NCBI RefSeq assembly: GCF_002934545.1
Contig: NZ_PTJA01000006.1
Location: 186,001-250,000, forward strand
Length of the DNA: 64,000 nt
Direction of reading: 5' to 3'
Source: Lacrimispora xylanisolvens
GTDB taxonomy: Bacteria > Bacillota > Clostridia > Lachnospirales > Lachnospiraceae
Positions 29,709-37,554 of the stretch are shown here, piece after piece. Under the pieces are notes generated by a model. The model saw only the letters and a list, made by a program, of their open reading frames with translations. It ran no database searches and was not told where the DNA came from. Both the position numbers and the translations under genes were made by a program. Within the stretch, counting starts at the first letter, position 1. Every line of letters starts with the position of its first letter.

Positions 29709-30212
29709 TTAATTTAGATATTTAATATTTCGCAGAATTGTATTTAACTCTCTTAATGAATCTTGATATTTTTCTTCGACATAAGCATAGTTATATCTAT
29801 TATCTTTATCTAATTGTTTAAATGATTTACTTTCATTAATGCATGATGTAAATGCACTTATTATATCAGTCAAAACTACTCTAAAAGTGGTATATTCCCC
29901 AGGAATATTTCCTAAAATTTTTGAAACTTCTGCTTTCAATTCAACATAATAATCAATTTCAGTCTTGCTACCACGAGCATTGGGTAATGCCCCACTTGCT
30001 ATATTATTAAATTTTTGAGCCATTTTTTCTAACTGAGAATATACTGGCTCTAATAAAATTAGGTCATTAATACTTTTTATGTGATTTTTAAGTTTATCAA
30101 TTGTTTTATCCATTTCTTTCTTATTTATTCTTGATTGATAAGCTGCAAATCCACTTAAAAGTGCACCTAAGGCTGATATCGCTGCAAACAATAGTTCTAA
30201 ATAATTAATCAT
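29709..30212 (-). CDS. Small membrane-anchored hypothetical protein at the prophage end
   Basis: 167 residues with one N-terminal transmembrane segment (ELLFAAISALGALLSGFAAY, about 5-24) and a helical cytoplasmic part. It overlaps the end of the upstream DUF1878-like gene by 8 bases, so the two are co-translated. AT-rich and not part of the structural cluster, it is probable cargo expressed in the lysogen. No family recognised. Confidence 0.6.
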   Translation of the reverse strand: MINYLELLFAAISALGALLSGFAAYQSRINKKEMDKTIDKLKNHIKSINDLILLEPVYSQLEKMAQKFNNIASGALPNARGSKTEIDYYVELKAEVSKILGNIPGEYTTFRVVLTDIISAFTSCINESKSFKQLDKDNRYNYAYVEEKYQDSLRELNTILRNIKYLN

Positions 30213-30609
30213 TATTTTTTTCCTTTAAATATTGATATTTTTTCATATCACCATATAATGCAGGAAATACTTCCTCCCAACGGCCATCATCCATAAATGC
30301 CTTAGCCAAACTTTCACAAAAATGATATTCAATTGGCATACTTCTATTAAAAGCTTTATGTTCTCCACCAAAAATATCAGTTATCATTTTTTCGAAATTA
30401 TGATTTAAAATAGCTTCGCTTTTATTAAGCTTGTTCCTCATTTCATCCATTATATCCATTATTTTTGCATACTGTTCACGCGACACATTATAATCCAACA
30501 AAATACCATTTACATTTGTATCCACCCTCAAAAGTTCTTCCCTAAACTCCAATTGCGAAACTCGCACTTCTAATTCTTCATATTTTTTTATTAGATCTTG
30601 AATATCCAT
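30205..30609 (-). CDS. DUF1878-like protein
   Basis: 134 residues. The C-terminal half, with IEYHFCESLAKAFMDDGRWEEVFPALYGDM, matches my memory of the DUF1878/YhaI family. Met 30609 is preceded by AAAGGAGGT at 6 bases and lies downstream of a plausible promoter. The longer frame to 30675 would begin inside that promoter. Function of the family is unknown; here it pairs with a membrane protein in a separate transcription unit at the prophage edge. Confidence 0.6.
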   Translation of the reverse strand: MDIQDLIKKYEELEVRVSQLEFREELLRVDTNVNGILLDYNVSREQYAKIMDIMDEMRNKLNKSEAILNHNFEKMITDIFGGEHKAFNRSMPIEYHFCESLAKAFMDDGRWEEVFPALYGDMKKYQYLKEKNND

Positions 30610-30647
30610 GCATAAACCTCCTTTTATATTTCCACTTTTTTTCTTTA

Positions 30648-30675
30648 AGTTTATCATATCTATACAGGAATTCAA
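30648..30675 (-). promoter_or_regulatory. Promoter for the DUF1878-like unit
   Basis: On the minus strand TTGAAT (30670-30675), a 16-base spacer and TAAACT (30648-30653), about 39 bases before the chosen start. It follows the terminator at 30733-30752, so this pair of genes forms its own unit. Confidence 0.5.
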
Positions 30676-30732
30676 TATAATTTAAAATAATAATACTGTA
30701 GTTTTGGACAACTTCTATAAATTAACAGAAAA

Positions 30733-30752
30733 AGCCCTAGTTTCCCAGGGCT
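30733..30752 (-). terminator. Terminator with GAAA tetraloop after the Fn3 gene
   Basis: On the minus strand AGCCCTGG-GAAA-CTAGGGCT followed by TTTTTC: an 8-pair stem with one G-U and a GNRA loop, 7 bases after the stop. Confidence 0.85.
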
Positions 30753-30758
30753 ATTTCA

Positions 30759-31484
30759 TCAATCATTATATTCATTCACTTCAAAGTTTGAAATCTGTTC
30801 GTAAGCAATATAATCTTTCCGAGCTGTGAACGAAGCTTTATTATAATCCTTTTCAATTGCAAAGGTTGGGCTTGACGCTGCTTTGCTGTTATACCATGTT
30901 ACAAAGTCATTTATTTTGTCTGCAGTCATTTCGTATTCCTTCCGTTCGCCGGTTACCATAGTAATAACAAGAAGAGCTTTATTACCGGTTGGCTGATCAG
31001 TGGAAGCTTGTGGAGTGGCTGAGGCTTCATTGGAATTCCATCCTTCGCTGCCGTTGATGATTGCCGTTACAACATAATAGTAAGTAGTTCCATTCGTAAC
31101 GTCTGTGTCTGTATAGGTAGTTCCCGTTATGCCTGTGGCTATTGTTGTATATGGGCCTCCTGCAGTCGTGGAGCGCTTAACAGTGTAACTTGTTGCGTCT
31201 GTCACCGTATTCCATTTCAGATTAACTTTAGAGTCTCCCGCTGTGGCTGTAGCCGGGTCATACACCTCTGTTGAATTATTTATTCCACCTATCGCATATA
31301 TTTTTCCATCTATTACTTCTGTTTGAAATTGTTCAGTATTTGAAACACGAATTGTAGACATTGATGCCAATTCCGTCCAAACAGGTTCAACTTCATCAGC
31401 AAAAGCAGTAACCTGTCCTATAAACATTACACTAACCAACATAAAAATAACCGTTGCTATTCTAATCAATAATCTATTATTCAT
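30759..31484 (-). CDS. Secreted protein with kelch remnant, Fn3 domain and C-terminal tail domain (prophage cargo)
   Basis: 241 residues. A signal peptide (1-29, ending TAFADEV) precedes one kelch-like repeat (WTELASMSTIRVS to GKIYAIGGINNSTEVYDP, about 35-80). A fibronectin type III domain (about 85-160, with TSYTVKRSTTAGGPY and GTTYYYVVTAI) follows, and then a tail domain (VITMVTGERKEYEMTADKIN). One kelch repeat cannot form a propeller, so an internal deletion from a longer ancestor is likely. ATG 31484 has GGAGG 8 bases upstream. Terminators on both sides make it a separate unit. A C-terminal copy lies at 12836-13213. Confidence 0.7.
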   Translation of the reverse strand: MNNRLLIRIATVIFMLVSVMFIGQVTAFADEVEPVWTELASMSTIRVSNTEQFQTEVIDGKIYAIGGINNSTEVYDPATATAGDSKVNLKWNTVTDATSYTVKRSTTAGGPYTTIATGITGTTYTDTDVTNGTTYYYVVTAIINGSEGWNSNEASATPQASTDQPTGNKALLVITMVTGERKEYEMTADKINDFVTWYNSKAASSPTFAIEKDYNKASFTARKDYIAYEQISNFEVNEYND

Positions 31485-31564
31485 ACAATGTACCTCCAAA
31501 ATTTATCTTTTGTAATTATTGTTGTTATTAATATTCTAAATCAATAAATAAAGTGCAGAAAAGA

Positions 31565-31591
31565 AAGCCATTTGAATGTAACAAATGACTT
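31565..31591 (-). terminator. Terminator ending the prophage late operon
   Basis: On the minus strand AAGTCATTTG pairs with CAAATGGCTT (one G-U), followed by TCTTTT, about 130 bases after the endolysin stop. Confidence 0.7.
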
Positions 31592-31719
31592 ATAATTTTT
31601 TAATATAATCGATTATAGTATTCTGGGATTTCAGCACTTGATTTATGTTTTAGAATGCATTTATATTATCATCTTGTATCGATCTGGACAATTGGTAACC
31701 TTGCCAAACAAATTTAGCA

Positions 31720-32499
31720 CTATTTCACTAATCCAGGATACTGCAGCACTCCATCCTGATCTGGTGTGAGCTTCACTGGCTCCGTGATCATCTTACCATC
31801 AGAATCCACGGCATAGATCTTTCCGGAATTTTCAACCAGCTGTGACTGACACATGGCTCCGTCGGGTCCCAGGTAATACCATGCGCTGTTATACTGGTAC
31901 CAAGTATTAGTGACCATAATCCCTGCAGCATTAAACCAGTACCACTTGCCATGATCCTTTACCCAGTCATTCCGCACACACTCCCCTGTATCGCCATAAT
32001 AGAACCGCCAGCCGCCGTCCTTTTCTTTCCAGCCAGATTTCTTTTTCTCAAGAACTTCAGGAACCCATGTCTTCTTAAAGGCCTCCGGACTTGCATAAAC
32101 CTTTTTGATCCCACTCGTTGAACTGCCCCAGTCTGGAAGCTGGAAGTGAGGCTTATCAACCGGGGACTTCCAGTTTCCGCCCCACTCTAAACCTATGTTT
32201 ACACCAATCGCACCAACTCTCCCGAAGAAGTTCCCGGCTTCGTTATACGCTCCCAGTCCGTCATTCCGGTAAATGTCAAAAGCTGTCCCCCACTGATGGT
32301 AAGAACTGTATGTACTGCCTGGTGCGTTGGTTACTTTATTTCCGGGCTTAGTCCTGCCCTGAGCATAAAGCGCATCCTGTTCTTCCACAGTCCGGTAAGT
32401 CTCTCCAATGGCAATCTTTAAGCCCTGCTTATCGGACTCCGCTGTCAGCTTGGCAGCCAGAGCCTGCAGGCGTGGGTGACACAATGTTATATCTCTCAT
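31720..32499 (-). CDS. Endolysin: M15 peptidase with cell-wall-binding repeats
   Basis: 259-residue phage lysin. The N-terminal domain (1-150) is an M15-type L-alanyl-D-glutamate/D,D-peptidase with zinc-ligand motifs SYHQWGTAFD and KPHFQL plus the EWGGNW segment. The C-terminal part (about 165-245) carries choline-binding-type repeats (GWKEKDGGWRFYYGD, GKWYWFNAAGIMVTNTWYQY, AWYYLGPDGAM) that would target the peptidoglycan or teichoic acids. ATG 32499 has GGAGG at 8 bases; an upstream in-frame start at 32589 is less likely. It acts with the holin at 33536. Confidence 0.9.
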   Translation of the reverse strand: MRDITLCHPRLQALAAKLTAESDKQGLKIAIGETYRTVEEQDALYAQGRTKPGNKVTNAPGSTYSSYHQWGTAFDIYRNDGLGAYNEAGNFFGRVGAIGVNIGLEWGGNWKSPVDKPHFQLPDWGSSTSGIKKVYASPEAFKKTWVPEVLEKKKSGWKEKDGGWRFYYGDTGECVRNDWVKDHGKWYWFNAAGIMVTNTWYQYNSAWYYLGPDGAMCQSQLVENSGKIYAVDSDGKMITEPVKLTPDQDGVLQYPGLVK

Positions 32500-32566
32500 A
32501 TTATTTTCCTCCAATCGAAAAGGACCCAGGCTTACCCAAGGTCCGTAAAATTTTGTATTAATATAA

Positions 32567-33310
32567 TTATTCTTTATTTTTAAACTCATTCTCTATAATT
32601 TTAATAATAGTTGATTCTTTATTTTCTTCCAATCCTTTTGCCAATTCTATAGTTGTTAAAAACTTTTCTTTACTGTTAAGTGAATCATAAAATCTATTGA
32701 TTTGTTTTAGGGTACTATTATATATTGAAAGAAACAGAACAGCTATGAATTCACTGATTATCCCTGAGATACCAGTAACAATGCTTATGGTTTCGCTATC
32801 TTTATTTATAATTCCATTTAATATAGCAAAACAAATCAAGCTTAATCCAATTATACATGCAAGTATTGAAGAAACAAATGTAATGTTAGCTTGTTTTTTG
32901 TTTATTGAATAATACTCAGCTATTTCCTTTAAATTTATACGCATAATATCCATTGCAGTTTGTGCATTATCTATCTTCTTTTTATATTCTGTATCATAAT
33001 TTATATTTATACCAGTATGAATAGACATATTTCCTTGAAGAAAATTAAAGATTCTTTGGGTATCTCTTTTTATGACAGGAAAAACCTTCTTTATGGTTAT
33101 ATAATATACTATTATTGGTAAAACATTTTGAAGAATATAAACAAAATATTGTATTTGCGTAGTATCTATTCTCATATCATCAAAGAAATACATTAATGTC
33201 ATACAGAAAAAACCAATCATACGATCTGTAAACAAGAAAATCATCAACACCATGATATACGGAAGCAAATCAAGTGAAGATTCTTCATGTTTGTTTTCAT
33301 TTTTTTCCAT
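32567..33310 (-). CDS. Membrane protein resembling TRADD-N-associated membrane domains (prophage cargo)
   Basis: 247 residues with four hydrophobic segments: about 15-40, 55-75, 146-166 and 180-200. The part from about 110 (EIAEYYSINKKQANITFVSS, GISGIISEFIAVLFLSIYNS, KEKFLTTIELAKGLEEN) follows the pattern I know from the cyanobacterial TRADD-N-associated two-TM domain, found with immune-type NLR proteins. The gene sits between holin and endolysin but has its own upstream terminator, palindrome and AT-rich promoter region. It is therefore likely a lysogen-expressed cargo gene, possibly for superinfection exclusion. Family call moderate, role inferred. Confidence 0.5.
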   Translation of the reverse strand: MEKNENKHEESSLDLLPYIMVLMIFLFTDRMIGFFCMTLMYFFDDMRIDTTQIQYFVYILQNVLPIIVYYITIKKVFPVIKRDTQRIFNFLQGNMSIHTGININYDTEYKKKIDNAQTAMDIMRINLKEIAEYYSINKKQANITFVSSILACIIGLSLICFAILNGIINKDSETISIVTGISGIISEFIAVLFLSIYNSTLKQINRFYDSLNSKEKFLTTIELAKGLEENKESTIIKIIENEFKNKE

Positions 33311-33367
33311 AATACCCCCACACTTTAAATATTTTATATTAATATATCATATAATAAACTCTACATC

Positions 33368-33381
33368 AATTACATGTAATT
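33368..33381. promoter_or_regulatory. 14-base perfect palindrome upstream of the TRADD-like gene
   Basis: AATTACATGTAATT, 58 bases upstream of the start in very AT-rich DNA; a candidate operator for a lysogen-controlled promoter. Confidence 0.4.
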
Positions 33382-33409
33382 ATTTTATACAATTACTATA
33401 ATTTACTCA

Positions 33410-33441
33410 AATAACCGCACCTTTCTAGAGATGCGATTATT
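33410..33441 (-). terminator. Terminator after the holin gene
   Basis: AATAACCGCA (33410-33419) pairs with TGCGATTATT (33432-33441) with one G-U on the minus strand. It separates the holin from the cargo membrane protein. Confidence 0.6.
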
Positions 33442-33515
33442 GTTTATTAGTGGGTAGGTATATTTATCTATGTTTTGCCCTTTGATATTAAATGCAGTAT
33501 TGTGACATTACATCC

Positions 33516-33532
33516 GTTGCGACAGTCGCAAC
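33516..33532. repeat. GTTGCGA palindrome, copy 1
   Basis: GTTGCGA-CAG-TCGCAAC just after the holin stop. The same 7-base arms with a two-base centre occur at 47983-47998, so it is a phage-specific repeated palindrome. Confidence 0.55.
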
Positions 33533-33535
33533 AGC

Positions 33536-33970
33536 TCAAGTGTTATCTGGCAGCTCGTCTGTGTACTGTGTAAGGAACTTCTTCACTGTCTCCCACAAGC
33601 GCTTTACCGGCAGACCGCACAGAGTCATGTTTTTAAGAATACTCACCAGCTCATATGCTATGTACAGAAGTCCGAAGAACTCCGCCACCCCAATGCCACT
33701 AACCGGCAGATATGATCGGACCGCTTCCGGAATGAAGCCGATCAGGTTAAGATGTACAATCCGATCAAGTATCAGTAGGAACGCAAGGGAAGCTACCATG
33801 GAGATTTTCCGGATTGCTCCATCAATTCCGAAACAGCTGTTAAATTCATGCTCTTTAATCGCTCTGATACAGCCGAAGCAGGTGTCCATCACTACTGCCA
33901 AAATAACAAGTTTTATAATCGGGCTTCCCCATGCCAGGGCAAGCAGTTCTGTAATTCTATCCATTTCCAT
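33536..33970 (-). CDS. Phage holin (toxin-secretion/lysis holin family)
   Basis: 144-residue membrane protein of the clostridial holin family. Hydrophobic segments lie at about 20-35, 55-75 and 95-110. AVVMDTCFGCIRAIKE and SCFGIDGAIRKISMVASLA match the conserved DxxxG.. and ..GL.RK motifs of the family. It would permeabilise the membrane for the endolysin. GAGGT is 4 bases before Met1 and 10 before Met3, so the start may be 33964. Confidence 0.87.
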   Translation of the reverse strand: MEMDRITELLALAWGSPIIKLVILAVVMDTCFGCIRAIKEHEFNSCFGIDGAIRKISMVASLAFLLILDRIVHLNLIGFIPEAVRSYLPVSGIGVAEFFGLLYIAYELVSILKNMTLCGLPVKRLWETVKKFLTQYTDELPDNT

Positions 33971-33985
33971 TTACCTCACTCTTTC

Positions 33986-34117
33986 TTAATTTTTCGTTTT
34001 CAGAATCTCTTGTTTTTCTGATTCAGTAATCCAATTCTTAATTACCGCATTAGTCAGCATCGTAGCCGTAAGTGGACCCTTACCACTGTTATATAATCTC
34101 ATTAATGTCTCAAACAT
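33986..34117 (-). CDS. XkdX-family small phage protein
   Basis: 43 residues with the XkdX pattern: LYNSGKGPLTATMLTNAVIK followed by NWITESEKQEI. GGAGGG lies 6-7 bases upstream, and the gene fits between the 34120 gene and the holin, where XkdX genes usually occur. Exact role in tail or lysis is unknown. Confidence 0.8.
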   Translation of the reverse strand: MFETLMRLYNSGKGPLTATMLTNAVIKNWITESEKQEILKTKN

Positions 34118-34119
34118 AA

Positions 34120-34566
34120 TTAACCCTCCAGCCCTGATAAAATCAACGTGTCGACTGTTGCTCTTAAAGATTTGATTTCCTCTGCCTGTGACTGTATCTT
34201 ATCCTGAATGTTTGGTGTCCGGTACTCAACGATCACCACGTCTTCCAGGGCTTCCACGTTGCTGTATACCGGTTTTCCCTCATCATCAGTCCCGGTCTGT
34301 TTCTGTTCAATCCTTACCGGGAAGTCACTTTTCAATTTCACTTCCCCCGTATATACCAGATCCCCACGCTGCCACTCTTCTACTCCGTCAGCTGTGTATT
34401 TTGTGATGGTGCTGTTTTCTGATAGGTTTTTATGTATATCATTAATCATATTTGATCCGATAATAATGGCTACCGTTGCCGTTTCTCCATTGGATAGGTG
34501 TAGACTGCAACTGCCGTTTGCAATGTTGTAGGTTTTATCTCCTACTTTGATTGTTTCTTGATTCAT
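34120..34566 (-). CDS. Phage tail-region protein of unknown function
   Basis: 148 residues. The first half is beta-rich (IKVGDKTYNIANGSCSLHLSN), the middle has VEYRTPNIQDK, and the last 25 residues form a short coiled coil (KIQSQAEEIKSLRATVDTLI). The position between tail fibres and XkdX suggests an XkdW-like tail accessory protein. No firm family. Confidence 0.65.
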   Translation of the reverse strand: MNQETIKVGDKTYNIANGSCSLHLSNGETATVAIIIGSNMINDIHKNLSENSTITKYTADGVEEWQRGDLVYTGEVKLKSDFPVRIEQKQTGTDDEGKPVYSNVEALEDVVIVEYRTPNIQDKIQSQAEEIKSLRATVDTLILSGLEG

Positions 34567-34580
34567 ATTTCATTCCTCCT

Positions 34581-35759
34581 TTATGAGTTTGTTATATATG
34601 TGCAACTTAATAAATATACATTTCCTGCTGGCAAATCGTACGCAGGTGATAGATATATTCCGCTACCATAAAGTTGTACATAGTCGAATTGATTTTGAGC
34701 ATGTGCTGTGACAGCCGTACTTGCTGTTGCTGTAGGAAATCCATTTATTGAATATTGCGTATGTGCGCTTAAAGTAGCGGTTAAAGAGATAGCTATATTC
34801 ACTACTACTTGTGCTATACCTCCATTGAGATTACCTATCCTATAGTATCTCCCACTTATATTCGCCCATGTACATGATAGTCCTGATACAATAAGATCAG
34901 CTATTTGCGTACCATTTTCAAAAAAAACAGAACCTCCAGTATCGGCTATTCGTGTCCCCTGCGGTTGTATCCCCATGGTCTTTATAATAGATCCGGAGGC
35001 GGAATAAAGACTATTTGTATTTCCTGAAGTATTCCCCCAATAAGCCGAAGTGCCAACACTCTTATATGCCCGTAGGGCATTCATATGATTTGAAACAATG
35101 CAGTTATATACTTGAAAATCACTTTCAGCAGCATATATTCCAGAATTATTAGGAGCATTTCCAACTATGTTGCAGTATTGAACAATTAAAGCTTTATTGT
35201 TATATGAATCTATTCCTGCTGAGTTAACTGTTAGAATATCAAAACCTACAATAAATACGTATGACATACACTGGGTTACAAGAATTTTATTAACCTTACA
35301 CAATGTGGATATTGCTGTGATGTGGTTACTGTAAAGCCTGACAACTCCGTTAGTAAATCCCGCAATAGTTACATCCTCTGAATAAGTACCATCTGCTACG
35401 TAAATAATACATTCACGTGTTCCCAGATCTTTTGGAATAATATCAATAGCATGTTGTATAGTCTTAAATGGATTTAACTGGCTTCCATCTCCCGTCGTGT
35501 CAGATCCCGTATTGGCAGATACATAAAGAGTGATATTACTGGTAAGAGGTTTTATGTATCTAAGGAACGTCAACGTTTTCCCTAAAAACTGCTTAACACT
35601 CTCACCCGCTGTCGGGATCGGATATTTATCCTCTACTGTATCCAGATTTTCAATTACTGTTTCTGATATGTCCCCTCCGTTGACATCCACCTTCAATCCA
35701 AGTCTGGTCAGTATCTTACTGTACAAATACTGCAGCCCTTCATAACTGAGGTATTTCAT
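34581..35759 (-). CDS. Tail fibre/receptor-binding protein with beta-helix domain
   Basis: 392 residues. The N-terminus (MKYLSYEGLQYLYSKILTRL) is a common attachment start of clostridial tail proteins. From residue 75, LYVSANTGSDTTGDGSQLNP opens a pectate-lyase-like parallel beta-helix (to about 270), followed by a compact C-terminal domain that may bind the host surface. It overlaps the upstream tail gene by 4 bases. Host-range function is inferred. Confidence 0.7.
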   Translation of the reverse strand: MKYLSYEGLQYLYSKILTRLGLKVDVNGGDISETVIENLDTVEDKYPIPTAGESVKQFLGKTLTFLRYIKPLTSNITLYVSANTGSDTTGDGSQLNPFKTIQHAIDIIPKDLGTRECIIYVADGTYSEDVTIAGFTNGVVRLYSNHITAISTLCKVNKILVTQCMSYVFIVGFDILTVNSAGIDSYNNKALIVQYCNIVGNAPNNSGIYAAESDFQVYNCIVSNHMNALRAYKSVGTSAYWGNTSGNTNSLYSASGSIIKTMGIQPQGTRIADTGGSVFFENGTQIADLIVSGLSCTWANISGRYYRIGNLNGGIAQVVVNIAISLTATLSAHTQYSINGFPTATASTAVTAHAQNQFDYVQLYGSGIYLSPAYDLPAGNVYLLSCTYITNS

Positions 35760-36910
35760 ATTGCTCCCTCCTTACTGTCGATCTCATCTATTTCATCATT
35801 CGTTATAACACTGTTCACAATTCCATCGACCAAGGCCTGTGCCCATACCGTTGCCCCGGCTGTTCCCAGTACTCCCGTGGTGTCAGCCGCTTCAATCCCT
35901 GTGAGTGCTCCAGGATTAACCTGCCCAACATAAGAGGCGGCTCTGTCGGCTTCACTTTTCGCCCTATTTGCTTCTGACTGCGCCTGACTTGCATAGTTAC
36001 CCGCCCCCTGCATATAGGTTTTAGCGTTGGCTTCACTGGTAGAGGCTTCACTGGCTTTTTGAGTTGCCATAGCGGCTGCCGCTTCCGCTATGTCTGCTTT
36101 ATCCTTGGCAGACTGTTCACTGGTTGCTGCAGCTGTGGCCTTCTGGGTGGCAATTTGCGCACTTCCTGCGGCATTGGTTTCAGAAGCGGAAGCGTTTGCT
36201 GCCTTCTGCTTTGCTATATTTGCCTGCTCCGTGGCTATCTGTTCACTGTTTGCCGCAGCCTGAGCATTCTGACCGGAAGTTGCAGCGTTTAACTTCACCT
36301 GCTCATAGTAATACTTGGCGTTATCTGTTTCACTTTCCGGAAAGTCTTCATCACCCTCTGTGTACCGCTTTGCATTCTTTTGATACTGCAGGGCAGCGTC
36401 ACGGGCTGACTGAGCGTCCAGCATATACTGACGAAACTGTGTCTGTATGGCAGAGTCAAGTTTCTCCATTGTGACAGATCCGTCTACAATGACCGCCTTC
36501 ATGATCCGGTCGGTGATCGTCATGGAGATCGTGGCAGTGCTTTCCACGGAATAAACGAACCGCGTCAGATCAATGACTTTTTTTGTTCCGTCCGCCAGTG
36601 TGAGAACTAACTTATCATCGTCTGTGATATCAAAGTTTGTTACAACCTTTTCAATATCCAGATCATAGGACTTTACAGAACCGTTTAGCAGCGTTACGGT
36701 AAGTATTCCGGTATCAGTATCCAGCGTCACATCTTTTACCATGGTGTTTACTATGGACTGATCGGCTTTGTTTGCATCAATCTGTACGATCCGGTTATCA
36801 GCTTCCTTGATACCATTTTCTATTTTCAGAAGGTGGGTGCGGTTTACTGCTGTCTTTTGAGATGGCCAATTCTGCCAGTCTGTGATGTAATAATATGGTT
36901 GATAAGGCAT
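35756..36910 (-). CDS. Tail fibre/baseplate protein with alanine-rich coiled-coil repeats
   Basis: 384 residues. The start (DWQNWPSQKTAVNRTHLLKI) is typical of phage tail/baseplate upper proteins. Residues about 165-330 are low-complexity Ala/Gln/Ser repeats (AQAAANSEQIATEQANIAKQ) that should form a long trimeric coiled coil. The C-terminus, TTGVLGTAGATVWAQALVD, is a small globular cap. It couples by overlap to both neighbours. Confidence 0.72.
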   Translation of the reverse strand: MPYQPYYYITDWQNWPSQKTAVNRTHLLKIENGIKEADNRIVQIDANKADQSIVNTMVKDVTLDTDTGILTVTLLNGSVKSYDLDIEKVVTNFDITDDDKLVLTLADGTKKVIDLTRFVYSVESTATISMTITDRIMKAVIVDGSVTMEKLDSAIQTQFRQYMLDAQSARDAALQYQKNAKRYTEGDEDFPESETDNAKYYYEQVKLNAATSGQNAQAAANSEQIATEQANIAKQKAANASASETNAAGSAQIATQKATAAATSEQSAKDKADIAEAAAAMATQKASEASTSEANAKTYMQGAGNYASQAQSEANRAKSEADRAASYVGQVNPGALTGIEAADTTGVLGTAGATVWAQALVDGIVNSVITNDEIDEIDSKEGAI

Positions 36911-37092
36911 TAACCCTCTCCTCCTTTCTTCTCAGGATCCGGATCCTTGATTTCTCCAGGTGTTCCGGAATCTAAAATTTGAGCAATAACAGCTATGCTC
37001 TTAGCGCTTTGAACTCCGGTAGAAATAATTCCGTTTAGAAGAGCGCCGATCTGTGCAATCTGATCCTCTGTGTAAGTAATTACTTTCTTCAA
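36910..37092 (-). CDS. Small phage tail-region protein
   Basis: 60 residues from a TTG start at 37092 with AAAGGAGG 5 bases upstream; the GTG at 37113 would lie ahead of that site. Sequence KVITYTEDQIAQIGALLNGI followed by a Pro/Lys-rich tail. One base shared with the next gene indicates coupling. Function unknown; such small proteins often precede tail fibres. Confidence 0.6.
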   Translation of the reverse strand: MKKVITYTEDQIAQIGALLNGIISTGVQSAKSIAVIAQILDSGTPGEIKDPDPEKKGGEG

Positions 37093-37117
37093 TTTTTCCT
37101 CCTTTCTGCACACAAAA

Positions 37118-37143
37118 AGAGCGGGGAAATTAATCCGCGCTCT
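37118..37143 (-). terminator. Terminator after the small secreted repeat protein
   Basis: On the minus strand AGAGCG-CGG pairs with CCC-CGCTCT, followed by TTTTTG, 20 bases after the 37163 stop. Placed inside the tail operon, so read-through or an extra promoter is needed for downstream genes. Confidence 0.65.
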
Positions 37144-37162
37144 GTGTAATAGTTTTATTTAG

Positions 37163-37492
37163 TTATTGAACCCAAACGCCATCCGATCCAACTGTATAAC
37201 CGTCTGGGGTTGTGGTGTCGTGGAGCATTCTGCTAAAGTTATCGAAATAGTACCACTTACCATCAATTTCAGCCCATGTGTTATATTTTGTTACACCATC
37301 AGCTCCAAGATAATACCAATCATCCCAAAATTGTTTCCACTGATTTATTTGGCGTTCTCTATTATCATCAAGATAGACCCATACCTGAGTATCCTTTGGC
37401 CCCGTAATTTGTGACATACCCTCTCCAAATGCAAGAAAGGAAAAACAAATACTGATAATTAGAGAAACTGTTATTGTTTTAAATATTTTCAT
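37163..37492 (-). CDS. Secreted choline-binding-repeat protein (prophage cargo)
   Basis: 109 residues: a signal peptide (MKIFKTITVSLIISICFSFL, cleaved near residue 24) followed by cell-wall-binding repeats (DDWYYLGADGVTKYNTWAEI then DGKWYYFDNFSRM). There is no catalytic domain. ATG 37492 has AGGGGG 8 bases upstream. It has its own terminator and is AT-rich against GC-richer tail neighbours, which marks it as an inserted cargo gene, perhaps altering the lysogen surface. Confidence 0.7.
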   Translation of the reverse strand: MKIFKTITVSLIISICFSFLAFGEGMSQITGPKDTQVWVYLDDNRERQINQWKQFWDDWYYLGADGVTKYNTWAEIDGKWYYFDNFSRMLHDTTTPDGYTVGSDGVWVQ

Positions 37493-37554
37493 TATCAATT
37501 CCCCCTTTACCTTAGTTTAATTCCTTTCCATTTTAAAGTCAAGTACGCGAAAAT

